From Tipula vernalis (Eukaryota > Arthropoda > Insecta > Diptera > Tipulidae): a stretch of 64,000 bases of DNA. The translations under genes were made by a program, and so were the position numbers. The stretch's first letter is position 1, and each line of letters opens with the position of its first letter. The notes under the pieces were generated by a model, which did no database searches, was not told where the DNA came from, and worked only from the letters and a program-made list of their open reading frames with translations. Location of the stretch: positions 142,530,091-142,594,090 of the forward strand of contig OY282560.1 in assembly GCA_958295665.1 (NCBI GenBank). The letters are read 5' to 3'. Positions 47,689-61,849 of the stretch are shown here, one piece after another.

Positions 47689-48840
47689 TTACTTTTCCAA
47701 TGGTGTTCCTGTTGGATTAAATTGACCTTGACCAACAGCTGAATCTGCTTGTGAATATGAATGTGATGATTGAATATTCTCCAAATCCGACATCTGTCTG
47801 ATGGTGATGACTTTACTGTGACTTTCCTTTTTAAGATAGATATGGTTATTTTTAACCCACAGGAACTTAAAATGATTTGCCGACTTAAACTGGAGAGCTT
47901 TTCGAAATATGCGTGCTTGAAGCCTTGTAAGTTCTTCACGGATATAGAGCCGCTTATTATCAGCAACATTGTAGTCCATTTCTTTCGCAAACAACTGCTG
48001 CCTTGTTCGAAATCGAGACAGGATTTCTTCTTTTGTAGCTCTATCGCGTAAACGAACTTGAAGAAAAATCTTGGCTGGCCCGTCCTGACTCTTTGTTTCA
48101 ATATATTTAAGTTCCTGAATTTGACTAAGGGTTACACTGGTTTGAAGTTTCGACAATATTTTCACCATAACATCTTCAGGTTTTTGAGATTTGTCTGGGA
48201 TTCCAGTTATAATCAAATGATTCTCAATTAATTTCTGCTCTACACTTTCCAATTTATTTTCCAATTTTGATATAATGACAACCTGTTTCGTTTGAGCCTC
48301 GGAAGTTTCACATATCTTATCCTCCAATGCGTGATGTTTATTCTGTAGCTCACCAACCTGTTTTTCAGATTCATCCACCCTTTCGAAAAGTTCATTTTGG
48401 CATTACCGTATTTGTTCAAGCATTGAACTTAGATTATTGACTGATGCTAGTAGACCTGTTAGTTGTGCCGAAAGAGATGTCACCGTTTGTTTGACGCTTT
48501 AAATAACCGGAAGGTTGGAATTTTTTTGCTGTAGAGTGTTTGATTCTTGAACGTGAAGTCCTGAATCATCAACGCCACTTTCCGAATTAATTGCATAAGG
48601 TTGCCCTTTGGGTAACTTCAGCGAGAAGCCTCTCCCGCATTCCTCATTACAAAACCATGTTGGATTTCCAGCAAGACGTGTTATGTGCATACCATGAATG
48701 TTTTTATAAAACGGATGGAATCGTTTTTGGCACTCGTCGCATTCGAAGAAACCTTGTAGTGTTGTAATTTTATTCTCACACCCATTACATTGAAAATCAA
48801 CTGTCAAAGTTTGGCGCATTTGTACATTGCAATAACGCAT
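47689..48840 (-). pseudogene. CR1-like ORF1: PHD finger, coiled coil, FP-like domain
   Basis: A single 383-codon frame with two in-frame stops (near 48497 and 48405). Residues ~15-65 (CNGCENKI, FECDECQKRFHPFY, WFCNEECG) form a PHD-type C4HC3 zinc finger. A coiled-coil region follows (KLENKLESVEQKL). Then LIENHLIITGIPDKSQKPED, LYIREELTRLQARIFRKAL and FKFLWVKNNHIYLKKE resemble the FP-type C-terminal domain of many insect LINE ORF1 proteins. Likely an RNA-binding chaperone when intact. The start at 48840 is the first Met before the finger. Confidence 0.8.
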
Positions 48841-50599
48841 TATATAATCTTATTATATTTATTTTAATTATTAAATTTCACCAGAATATTTTATATATTT
48901 TGCAATTAGAACATTCAACTATTTCAACCTAATAAATTTATACTTATTTACCCTTTGATATTAATAATTTTCTGTTCTTCAATTAAATAATTAATATTTA
49001 AATTCAATCACTAACAAAGCTTTAGCTCTTCCCACTTCTGCACTATAACACTAGACACGTTTTTCAATTAAAACAATAAAACGTCTGTCTTATTCTCGAT
49101 ATTATCAACGACTCCTTTTCCTTTATTATTATTTCTTTATGACCTTAACATAATACAAACATTCTGAGGTTGGTACACCTTAATATAAATCAGGGTTATT
49201 TAACCTAACAATACTGAGCCCACTTATGTAAATATAGTCAACGGTGCTTCACTTTCAATTTATTCCCTCATCGAACTAAATCGGATGTGAAGTTTTCAAC
49301 AAAAAAACAAAATCAACAAAACGTATATGTATACAAAATTTGTTAATTCAACAAAAAATTATATTAGTATTAGTGCAACAGTCGGTAAAAGCAATTTTAA
49401 AGAAATAGTAGATAGGAATTGTCAATCACTATAAGAAAAGATTAATCTTTGTTTTATAAATAAAAGCTTCATACAATTTGTGATATCAACTAATTAGTAA
49501 GATTAGATTATGACAACAAAAAGTCTTTGGTGGGTGAATCTGAAAATTGTTGAAATTTTTTGTGAGTTATGAATTTTAGAGGTTTGCTGTATTGAAGAAT
49601 GTCCAAATCACAGAGTTTTTCCCGGGTTGTGACATAGCCCACTAGCTACACAAAAGAAATTTTATATTTTTTTAATATTTTTAAAATTGTTTTATTCTTT
49701 ATATTCTATAATTAAGTTGTTAATTATTATTTGTTTTTAATAGAAATTGTTTGGCCTACGATACATCCATTGCACCAATACATATACATTTTTGTTTTTT
49801 GTTGGAAACTTCACACCCGTTTTTAGGGAACCTTTTCTAATAGGTAGGGCTTTTCTAATGCAATGCGTTGGAAATGGAATTTTAAAATAATTTGTACATG
49901 AAGGTGTGGAATATGGCCAATTAGGAAGGAACTTTGATAATTCAAAAACGATTTTGATGAAATTCGACATGCGTGATGAAAATTGGATTTTAAAATGATT
50001 TTTAGGTCAAGTTATGAAGTATGTTGAATTAGGATGGAATTTGTCTATTTCTTAACCGATTTTGATGATCGTTTTATTAATTTGTCTATGAATCCGTAAA
50101 GCACGAGTCACTCCTTTTAGCAAATTTTGTTGGGTTTTGATATAATTTTGCCCAAGTTTCAAATATTATTCTCGCTAGTAATTTCAATCAAAATTTTTCA
50201 ATTGCTAATGATTTGGAATAGTTTTATTTCATCGTTTCAAGTTACATTTGGTTCCAAATCTCGAATCAACCACTATCTGTGGAACAGTATTTGATGGCAT
50301 ATTCGTAACAGCAATTGCTGCAATATTTGTGACACTTAATTTTACAAATTCTTTTAGTGTGGTTTCCATAACGTAAGTGTTTAGATACTTTCAAGTTGAA
50401 ACGATCCCCTTCTCGAAACAACACAAAAATGAAAGAATGATGTTCTTGCTTAAACGTTATAAATCTTACTGAGATAATTATTTTTTTTGTAACTTTTTAC
50501 AATTCATTAAAAAAAAAAATTGGGAAATTACGCTTAAGACCTGACTGGATGCCTTCTTGGTCCAGTAAAATGATATATAAGGCGTCGGGAAGAAATTCA
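48841..50599. other. AT-rich spacer with a ~110-bp tandem duplication
   Basis: The first part may contain the 5' UTR of the CR1-like element. Segments 49869-49975 and 49980-50085 are diverged direct copies sharing GGAATTTTAAAAT, GGCCAATTAGGA/TTGAATTAGGA and CGATTTTGATGA. No coding match. Confidence 0.5.
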
Positions 50600-50689
50600 G
50601 CAGTCCTCTAATACATAGAACACAATTATCTCAATTTTAAATGCAATAAACAAATATGGTAGAGTAAGACAAATCGTATTTGCTAACTT

Positions 50690-51640
50690 GAAAAAAAAAT
50701 TTGTTGAGAAGGTTGGATCCGTTGCATTATATCTTCGTTTACTTTGTCTTTATAATTTAGCAAATTTTGGTAATTTATACGATTGGTTCGCACGAAGAAT
50801 ATAACGCAAGGTTTCTTTTCGGTTACGGAAGGTATCGTATTATTATATCTGTCCATAGTTGACTATTTCTTTTATGAATAAATCTCTATATTCATCCAGT
50901 AGACATCGTATTATCTCGACAATGGGCGCTTTCAGGTCCGCCAACTGTTGGCAACATGTTGAGTTAAATAATCATGATGTTTTCTGAATGCAACCGATTT
51001 ATCGAAATTTTCATGGCAATGTGATAGATCGAATGTTAATTTTTCCATCAGTAAGTTTTCAGAGCCAACATGTTGTGGGAACTGAAAGCGCCCAATGGTT
51101 GACTGAACATTTCCTACAGTTCCATTTACTTCTAGGGCCTATAAAACTTGATTCATTGCCCAGCACCATTATTTTAGGTGTTGTGAAGTAGTGAAAGATT
51201 TTGATTATCTTGCCTCTTAGACGTAAAGCTGATCTGTATTTAATGTGGAAAAGCTTCGTGAATTTAGTGAATTTATCTATGCATGTGATGAATTTTTACT
51301 TTTTGATGTCGATTTTATCTATGTGGATAATCTAGGATGGATAGGTGGGGATTGGTGTTTGTTGAAGTTTAACTTTTTCGGAATGACGATCGTATTTATT
51401 TGTGTGACAAATTTCACAATTTTGTGTGTACTTCTATGGCAACGCTAATAATGCCATTTGTGGGAAGTAGTACTTTTCCAAAATTTGTGCTTTGTTCTAC
51501 TTCCAATTCCGATCCTCCTTAATAATCTCGAATTTATTCTATCTATCCTTATTGTTGTCTTGCACGATTGCTTGTGTTAACCGGATTTTGAATCCAATGA
51601 GGTATTCCGTGAATATCTAAAAACAAAAATTTGGAAAAAT
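50690..51640 (-). pseudogene. gypsy copy C integrase, split by a TIR element
   Basis: YTQNCEICHTNKYDRHSEKV (zinc-binding Cys pair), ILHIDKIDIKK and FITCIDKFTKFTKLFHI (first Asp region), PKIMVLGNESSFIG (second acid; Gly-Asn-Glu in place of Asp-Asn-Glu), then after the 170-bp insert NNTIPSVTEKKPCVIFF. Stops and frame changes occur throughout. Confidence 0.75.
50924..51093. mobile_element. 170-bp TIR element with AAT duplication
   Basis: Starts GGGCGCTTTCAG and ends CTGAAAGCGCCC, with further partial pairing (CAACTGTTGG / CCAACATGTTG). AAT precedes (50921-50923) and follows (51094-51096) it. It separates two integrase blocks of gypsy copy C. Non-autonomous; superfamily undetermined. Confidence 0.75.
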
Positions 51641-51929
51641 TTGGATGTGTTCTTCTGGAATCTTCACTATATGAATTATAGTCGGATTGAGTCTCTCTTT
51701 TAGGACCTTCAGCAGAATTTCTTTGTTAATTTCTTGTAGGCTGATAAGGTGCCTGTGGTAATTTGGATGAGGTTCCTCATCGACGTTAATGTCTTTATTC
51801 TAGTGATAATAAGTTGGGGCTTAATTACATTTATGGATGCCTGTCTTGGTCTGCGCTATGAATTGTGTCATCCTCTGGTCGTGCTTTCCACCTTTTTAGT
51901 TTTGCCTTGTTATGTATTTCTATTGCTTA

Positions 51930-52330
51930 ATGAAAATGTTAATGGTTGATGGTCTGTGACAATCCTAATCTTTTTTGCGCCAAATAGGTAATTCCGTAAA
52001 CTCTCCAAAGCCCAGATGATAGCCAATATTTTCTTTTCATTAACCGCATAATTTTCTTCTGTTTTATTTAGTGATCGGGAGATAAAAATGTGATTGGTTA
52101 ATCTCTACCAATCTCACCCTGCGACCATACTGCCCCAATTGCTGTATAAGATGCATCTGTCGTTAATATGAACAGCGTCTCGAAGTTCGGAAAGATGAGT
52201 AATTTTCTTTGATGATAATAAATCTTTGATTTGTTGAAATGCGTGAATTTTCCCCTCGTTTAGTGTGTCTTTTACTTTTTTCGACTGGTTCGCTTTTATT
52301 TGCGCATATTCCCCTCTAGTGAGATTTGTT
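51930..52330 (-). pseudogene. gypsy copy C RNase H
   Basis: LFILTTDASYTAIGAVWSQG has the first catalytic Asp; NEKKILAIIWALESLRNYL-type residues (Glu) and IRIVTDHQPLTFSLSNRN (second Asp) follow in other frames. The tail is stop-ridden. Confidence 0.75.
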
Positions 52331-52389
52331 AAAGGTTTAGCTATTTTAGCGAATTCTTTTATGAAACGCCCATAGTAAGAGGCGAGTCC

Positions 52390-52880
52390 GAGAAATGTTT
52401 TTAATTCTTTTAGATTTCCGGGACCTTCTTTGGGTCAGGTCTAATACTTCGATTAGTTACAGCCAAGAAATTCTGTTTCACTTTTTAGACATTCTTTTTT
52501 ACTGAGATTAACTCGCAGGTTGGGCTTTTTCCGATTATGAAAATACTTTTTCGATGATGGCCAGATGTTCTTCTTCGGTATTTTCAACAAAAACGATTAT
52601 GTCGTCTATATAGACGTAACATATTTTTCAGATGAACTCTTCCGATGAGCATTTTTTAATCCGAAGGGAAGTCTTGAAAATGCAAACTTCCCGTTCATCG
52701 TTGAAAATGATGCTTTAGATATGTCTGTTTCTTTCAACTTGATTTAATGGAATCCGGAAGTGAGGTCGATTGTAGTAAAGAACTTGAAATTCTCGAGGTT
52801 CGCAAGAGTGTTTGATATATCAGGAATAGGATACGTGTCTGATGTTGTTACCGGTAAGGAAGAGATTTTATATAGATGGG
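52390..52880 (-). pseudogene. gypsy copy C reverse transcriptase
   Basis: TSDTYPIPDISNTLANLENF, FFTTIDLTSGFH (motif A Asp kept), AFSRLPFGLKNAH, and in other frames VYIDDIIVFVENTEEEHLA (catalytic Y-I-D-D kept) and NLSKKECLKSETEFLGC. The usual gypsy order is kept, with at least three frame changes and several stops. Confidence 0.8.
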
Positions 52881-52939
52881 TTCCTCATTACTAGTTCTGA
52901 TTTCTGCTCTTACATCAGTGTCTATTGGTTCAATATTAA

Positions 52940-53600
52940 TCACCGGTCCAAATAATATTTTAAATTTTGGCAGGATTGTCGGGTGTTTTTGCTTGGATTC
53001 GCAAGAAAGTCCAAGTTATTCACTTGCGATGTCTGTTTTTCCTTTGGTGGTATTTTTATATTTGGTTTTGTAAGTAGGGTGTTATTCCCTCTATCGATGA
53101 TGGCTCCAAGCTCTTTTAGCGTGTCATCTCCTATTATTCCGGCGAATGACTTGAGTCCTGATAGTACGAAAAAATCCAATATTTCATCAATTTCGATGCT
53201 TTTGAAAAATGGTCCAGTAATTTTTTTCATTATTATTACTGTCTCCAGCTGATTTAATATTAAACTGGATTGGATTTACCGCTAGCTAGTATGGTTCTCT
53301 TTTGTCCTGTATTCTAGGTAAGGTAAGCTAGAGGGGCTGCTATCATAAAAGTTACTTCGGAGGTGCCTTCTCCCTAATTTCTGAATTCTCATTGACCACT
53401 TGGTTGTATTGTTCCACTTCTTCTTGAGTTTCGAGATAATACAGTCTCTGGTTCTCTCTTGTCTCATTATGAGAAGAATTTTCGCGTTTAAATGTTTTTT
53501 AATAAAAATCTTTTAAATATTGTCTAGATGTGCTGGACGATTGACGTATAGTTGACTTGTTTCGTTCGGATAGATGTGTACCAGGTTTCCTTTGCATATT
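52940..53600 (-). pseudogene. gypsy copy C Gag end and protease
   Basis: LPYLEYRTKEN (about 53300) and then FFVLSGLKSFAGIIGDDTLK and ELGAIIDRGNNTLLT (52940-53230) match the protease region of gypsy-clade elements. The D-T/S-G active-site triad is not readable because of stops around 53240-53270. Upstream, QLYVNRPAHLDNI may be the gag end. Confidence 0.6.
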
Positions 53601-53624
53601 TGATGGATATATAGGAGTTAGTTA

Positions 53625-54560
53625 AAAGGATGCTAAAAAGGATGCTGCAATTATGACTCTAAAGTGCAGGCGGAAGGAAATATCAAACCGGGCAATATGG
53701 TGGGTCATCTGGAAATCCTTAAGGAATTTCTGAGAGACCCTACCATAGGAATGTCTTCCGACTGTATGCCAGCTAAACTGGACTTTCACAAACCATTTTG
53801 TGTTAGGTTATCTGACCGGGCAGTGTGGAGTGCAGGTGGGCCATCCTTTGAGCAAGGGTCCATGCTATGGTTTAGAGAAGGATCAAAAACGGAAGATGGG
53901 GCGGGGGTAGGAATACACGGGAGTAGTACTGTCCTCTCGAAGTCCTTGGATACCAGTGCTACCGTTTTTCAAGCAGAAATACATGCTCTAGAACTTTGCT
54001 CTAGGAGAGGCATAGGAAAAGATCTAAACGATGCAAAGATTTATATTGCATTAGGCAGCCAATCGGCATTAAAGGCTCTTAGGTCTTGTACCGTTGATTC
54101 AAGGCTGGTAGGCTGGCAGGCTCAAATAAGGTAACACTTATGTGAGTGCCAGGTCATACTGGAATCGAAGGAAAGAAGGCAGCTGCCTCTCCACAAGCTG
54201 CCTCATCACAAAGGGACACCTTACAGCAGCGGTAAAACGCTGCAGGGATATTTAATAGTTCTCTTACTGGCGCAAAATTCCAGGCTTGCGACAGGCGAAG
54301 AAATTAATATCACCTTCGTCTGTCAAGGAGTGTCTTGAACTTAGGAAATCTGTCATATCCTCTTGAGGTATCACCTTAAGAAGAAGAGCCTAAGTACTAC
54401 AGATGAATGCCTCCTCTGCGATCTGGAAGCGGAATCAGCGGAACATATTCTGTGTCAATGCCCAGCCATTTTCCAGCAAAGACTGCAACATCTAGGAGAG
54501 AGAACAATGAGCGCAGATAGTATGTATCTTGGACCGGCCTTGTAAGAGCCTGAATATTGA
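53625..54560 (+). pseudogene. LOA/I-type retroelement RNase H and C-terminus
   Basis: Open frame 53664-54134 contains KLDFHKPFCVRLSDRAVW, MLWFREGSKTEDGAGVG, FQAEIHALELCSRRG and IYIALGSQSALKALRSC, the RNase H found at the end of ORF2 in LOA/I/R1-group non-LTR elements. A frame change then gives VPGHTGIEGK, and 54363-54545 carries CLLCDLEAESAEHILCQCPA, the C-terminal CCHC-like motif. Two catalytic Asp positions are altered (FREGS for F-x-D-G-S; ALGSQ for x-D-S-Q), so the nuclease is dead. It lies inverted within gypsy copy C gag. Confidence 0.8.
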
Positions 54561-54860
54561 CTGGACGGATAATTAAGCAAGGTCCAGCATAATAGATGTT
54601 TTGGAGTCTGTGGGCGTTGAGTAATCAACATCTTGGATAACTCGCCATTCAATCCTCTTATGAATATATCTAGTGCTCGATGCCGGTATGTCTCGATGAG
54701 AACTTCAGAGGATATTAGGGTTGCATCCGCGTTTCCTCTGATCTTCTGTCTAACGCTTTGTCGAATTGCTCTGAATATCGGTTTGCTGCGCTCAATCTTT
54801 TAGTATATTTTCCACGTTATTATATATCCATGAAATATATTGCGTTGGATTGCAATTCTT
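54455..54860 (-). pseudogene. gypsy copy C Gag fragment
   Basis: Minus-strand pieces SAANRYSEQFDKALDRR, SSEVLIETYRHRALDIFIRG and LNGELSKMLITQRPQTPKHL match the Gag capsid region of gypsy-clade elements. Frame changes lie near 54690 and 54640. It is split from the rest of the element by the plus-strand LOA-like insertion. Confidence 0.65.
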
Positions 54861-54900
54861 TCACATAATCAAGAAGCTTGTTGATGTCTTTTAAATTTTA

Positions 54901-57356
54901 CTGTATTTTAATATTGGGAAATTTACGATTAAATCAAAATCTAAAATTAAAATAGCGTTATAAACAAAATGAAATTAAAATTAATAAAAATAATTATCCT
55001 TACTTAAGAAATTGACTAAATTAAATCAATTAGATAAGATATCCGCGGATAGTAAGGCAAACATATTCGTTTCATTCGTTAGTTTGAAGACACGGTATTC
55101 CCTTTTCCATTCCTTATCACCTTTAAATCCAAAAAAGGTAAAACACCGTCGACCTCCTCCTCATATGTGAGGCAACATATCGTTGCCAGATATGAGGAAA
55201 ATACTGTATTATAGTCGAGAGAAATGGAAAATAATTGTTATTATTTACATCTCAATAACGGCTGAACGGCAGTTAATGTTCAAACTCCTTTATAAGCGGT
55301 TCCATGAGCCCTTTATAAAGGATTTTATTTGTGAAAGTTGTGTTTAAGTGGAAATGAAAATATAAAAAGATCTTTTTAATTTTGGGTCACCGTCCGTTCC
55401 CTCTGTTATTGTTTATATCTCGATATGGGCTTAACGGTCGTTAAAGTACAGAAAAAAAGAAAATTTAATTTATTTTTTTTATATTTTCGCGACTATGATT
55501 TGGTTTGAATGAAACGGTGAAATTATCTCCGATTTCATTTGAATATAACTTGCTAAAATTTGAATGAATTATTTACTACATATTGCACAATATGCCATTT
55601 TTCTGCTTGAAAATAATTAAATGGCACAAATGATGGAAAAGTTACATAATTAAATTATTGGTTTGTTTATTTACGTAGCATTTAACGCGTAACTTGTACA
55701 GTGAATAGTAGTGGATCATGAAAAATACTCTTTTGGACATAATTCATGACGTCAAGCAAAATAAATTTTTAAACTTACAAATATTAAGTACCTGCACTAA
55801 ATACACTACACTATACCCATATTAAACGTTACAGATAATTATTCATTAATCAGATATAAAAACATTATTATTTTTTGTGCTGTAAAACCGACTTATACAT
55901 TTTCCCGTTGCTATCTTATCTAACCATTTGTGTATACCAGTTATATTCCACCGCACAATATGGTACCATTCAACTCCGAACAAAAAATAACATTGGATAC
56001 AAAACATAAAAAAATTCAATTTTTCTATAAAAATGAACTTTATCTCCTCTCCGTTTGAAACATGAATATAATTTTTTCTAGATACTTTCGTTGTGGTTAA
56101 TTTTGACATTAAATCGAACATCTACACAGCCATACACACAAAAGGATAAAGAATAATATTTATTGCAATTTCATTGCATAAAATTATCAAGATTTAACGA
56201 CAACCAGATTTGAATACTATAGAAGAACACAAGGGTTATATGTTTTGTTGTACTTATGTATGCTACCAAAATATAACAAAGGTGTTGGTAAAAACAAAAA
56301 CAAATATTATAAGCTTTTTGTAATAAATATAGAATAAATAAAGAATTTGAAAATTATCTTAATCGGAATTAAAACATAACAATAACAAAAAAAAAAAAGA
56401 TAAAACCACAAAAAGTATTCTTGGTGACCAAAATATATATTTAAAGCACAACACCAACAATAAGAACAAAAAGCTCATTTTTCGGATTCATATTGCTTAT
56501 CTGCTTAATTTTTTTTTTTTTTACCAACAAGAGATGAATTAAAAATAGCGGACCGAATTTACAAATTTCTCCATTTTATTAAAACCAAAAATAAAATGAG
56601 ATGCAGTCAAAACACAAAATTGGAAAATATTTGCTTCAAAGGGCAAAAACAAAATGAAAATTATTCATTTCCAAAACCATAAATTTAAATCCAAATATTT
56701 ATAAAGGAGAGACTTAATAATTTTTTCGTTTTGTTGTGTTTGTGTGTGTGTATGTGTTTAAGTTAGAAATGCCAACAAAAAAAGTTTCTTATTTTTGCAT
56801 TGTTTGTGGAATGTAAATTTTTAAAAATATATTTTAGTAAATAACACTTAACTGCTGTACGAGTATTATGTACATATGTACATATACTTATGTTTTAAAC
56901 CTCACGCACTCTATTATGGAATCTACACCTGGTTCATTTTATTTAGTATAGTTTTTTAAGTACATGTGTGGGTTTATCTATCAATAATAATATATCCTTT
57001 ACACTTGAGGAAAACTATATAAATATATTGTTTTCCCAGAATTTTCTTCATGAAAATTGAATAAAACTTTATTTGTATCCTTTCTCTCTTAATTTTTCTT
57101 TTCTCGGTTACTTGTTATTATTACATTTTCTTTCAAGGTTTTTACATTTTTTTTACAGTTTTCTCTTTCACTTGTTTATTTTACGGTACGAAGAAAAAGA
57201 TGTGTAAATAGGACAATATATCTTCTTCATATTATCAAAATTAATGAAGTGTGTAGCTTCTTTATTTGTATGTACAGAAGAATCAAGTCTTAATGGAAAA
57301 AATGGAAATACCTTTACGAAACAACGAAAGTAAAAAATAGTTTTTGTCATATATAA
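54901..57356. other. AT-rich spacer with a diverged direct repeat
   Basis: Segments 55239-55277 and 55406-55444 share TTATTRTTTAYATCTCRATA and GGCTKAACGGYNGTTAA, spaced 167 bp. A small palindrome lies at 55168-55204 (CTCATATGTGAGG...). No gene recognised; the first part may be remains of gypsy copy C's 5' region. Confidence 0.5.
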
Positions 57357-59837
<2,481 letters not shown>

Positions 59838-59845
59838 GTAAAGGC

Positions 59846-60278
59846 CAAGGCTGGGAAAATTACTTTACACTGAGTAATTAAAATACTTTTACGAATTAGA
59901 GCAAACTCAGTAATTAAAATCCAAATTACAATTGCTCTCTAGTGGATTAATTAAAATACAAGGTACAATTACTTTGAATTGTAATTTGTAATTAAAATAC
60001 AAATTACAATTACTTTCCATTTGTAAATTGAAAAATTTGATTTTACAAAATTCGTTTAGTGAAAGAACGTATCATTAAAACAACGATCATTAACGTTAGG
60101 TTTTATACTGATAGCTCTGGAACCAAATCAGAATAAGCCTGGTAAAATGTAACAAGAAATTATAAAAACTGTTGTAATGAAAACGAGTAATTAAAATACA
60201 AGTTACAAATTGTAATTTGTATTTTAATTACGCAATTCAAATAGATATGTACATGTAATTCGTTACTACCCAGTCTTG
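59846..60278. mobile_element. 433-bp hAT-type MITE with 8-bp duplication
   Basis: The ends are CAAGGCTGGG and CCCAGTCTTG. GTAAAGGC (59838-59845) and GTAATGGC (60279-60286) flank it, an 8-bp duplication with one mismatch, as made by hAT transposases. The interior is rich in AATTAAAATACAAATTACAA words, some palindromic (60191-60231). Non-coding. Confidence 0.8.
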
Positions 60279-60286
60279 GTAATGGC

Positions 60287-61845
60287 AAATATAACACAAA
60301 TCTAACTACCTAATTGACGGTACCGCCCCTTGAAATAAGAACTTTATTTTACAGAACACGTCCTTTAGCAGCAAATAATATTGCTATATCTACGAAAATC
60401 TAATTAAGAAATAACGCTGTTGGGCTTCAATACCCAACGACAATCAAATATTGTTTCAATAAAATTAAAAAAAAAAAAAATTAATTAGGTTCTGAAATCA
60501 CTTAAACTAGTCGTCTAACTCGTTTGTGATTTCGCCTTTTAAATGATCACAGTAAACCTAGTCTAGTAGCCACAGGGGTAAAATTTTGATAAAAAAACAA
60601 AATATGGCTCCACGACCAAAAAATAAATCGTTGCATGAACTAGGTTTCATTTTAGAGAAATTAAATGGTAAATACTCAGCTACAGGATGAAATAAGGGGT
60701 AGTTGTAGTCGATGTATTGTCGAATTGTCTAATTTGACTAGGTCATTATTGCTATAGTCTACATATATTGCCTACACGGGTAGACAATTTGTTTATTACT
60801 TTGTATAGAATATGCGGCACAATACTGACAATTTGACGACTTTTCAAAATTTTTCGGAACTGCCATAGATTTGGTTTAGGTTTTTGTTACAGACTTACAG
60901 GCTTCTACAAATTATTTATTTATATCTAGATTTTTCGAGATTATTGAAATTTTTCATAAAGAAAGTGTCTAAGTTTTTTCGAAGTAATCAATCCGACTTT
61001 ATTCTAAATTTCCTAAGTTTTCGAGAGTGGCGGAGAATTTCGAATTTTGCAGGGCAATGTTTTGCGCTTAACTTTAGATTGCGTGATCTTTTAGGCTTAC
61101 GAATATAAATCTGAATCTTGAATTTGGTAGATTTTCGAGATTATTCGAAATTTCCTAGGTTAATCGAAACTTTTCGAGAATATTCAAGTGAATCAAAAAG
61201 TGAGATTGAGTTTCCTTTATAAACTTATCCATTTGCGAGGTATTTGGTTGAATTAAGATTTACGCATATTATAGAGTACAGCATAGAGTAGGATTCGATT
61301 AAATTTTTTAAACATCTGAAATTTTCTGGGTAATGATATTGTAGTCCCGTTTAGTGAATCATAAAATTCACTAATTTTGTTTACATTAAATATTGGCTTT
61401 AAAAAGTAAAGAACGAATTCAAGTCAAATTTTGAATAATTGTAAATTACCGGTAAAAACTTAATGTTTTTCTGATAAACATAAGTGGAAAAAATATACCG
61501 GTAAACGGTAAAAAATTTTGCTGGTACTGGAATTATAGTCTCAAATGCATTTTTGCGATTGTTCGCATTCATTTAACCTTCCACTTAACCTTTCAATCCC
61601 TTAGTTAACCGTAAATTAGAACGAATGCTACCTCTGAGGAAAATCAAATCAACAATAAGCTATATTTGTTTATACAATTTATTTACACAGAAATTTTGTT
61701 CTAATAAAGTCAGTTAATAAATATGTCGTTTTTGAATATTTGAAAATTTACTAACCATAATTTCAAATGATTTTTTATGCATCTGAAATCGGAATATGAG
61801 TTCGTTAACTAATATCCACACACGCTCCTCATCCGTATATTAGTG
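60287..61845. other. Non-coding spacer
   Basis: No recognised gene. Between 60930 and 61190 the words TTTTCGAGATTATT and GAAATTTCCTA recur irregularly, a degenerate local repeat. Confidence 0.45.
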
Positions 61846-61849
61846 TTAT

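Larger units (their letters stand above)
43834..48840 (-). mobile_element. CR1-like non-LTR retrotransposon, near full length
   Basis: Minus-strand element with ORF1 (47689-48840), ORF2 (about 44007-47379; endonuclease then reverse transcriptase) and a poly(A) tail, seen as the T run 43834-43876. About 5 kb long. ORF1 begins with a PHD-type zinc finger, which is known from CR1-group ORF1 proteins. Two TIR elements (45802-45959 and 46280-46687) interrupt ORF2. The 5' end upstream of ORF1 is not delimited. Confidence 0.88.
50600..54900 (-). mobile_element. Ty3/gypsy retrotransposon, copy C (decayed, twice invaded)
   Basis: On the minus strand, gag (54455-54860), gag end/protease (52940-53600), RT (52400-52880), RNase H (51930-52330) and integrase (50690-51640) follow in order. 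The motifs are those of the gypsy clade proper. A LOA-like fragment in plus orientation (about 53625-54560) and a 170-bp TIR element (50924-51093) are inserted. Stops and frameshifts are frequent. No env ORF or LTRs could be supported. Confidence 0.8.

Noticed and set aside
51749..51949. Plus-strand hydrophobic ORF
   Set aside because: Antisense of gypsy copy C; the RNase H/integrase coding lies on the minus strand.
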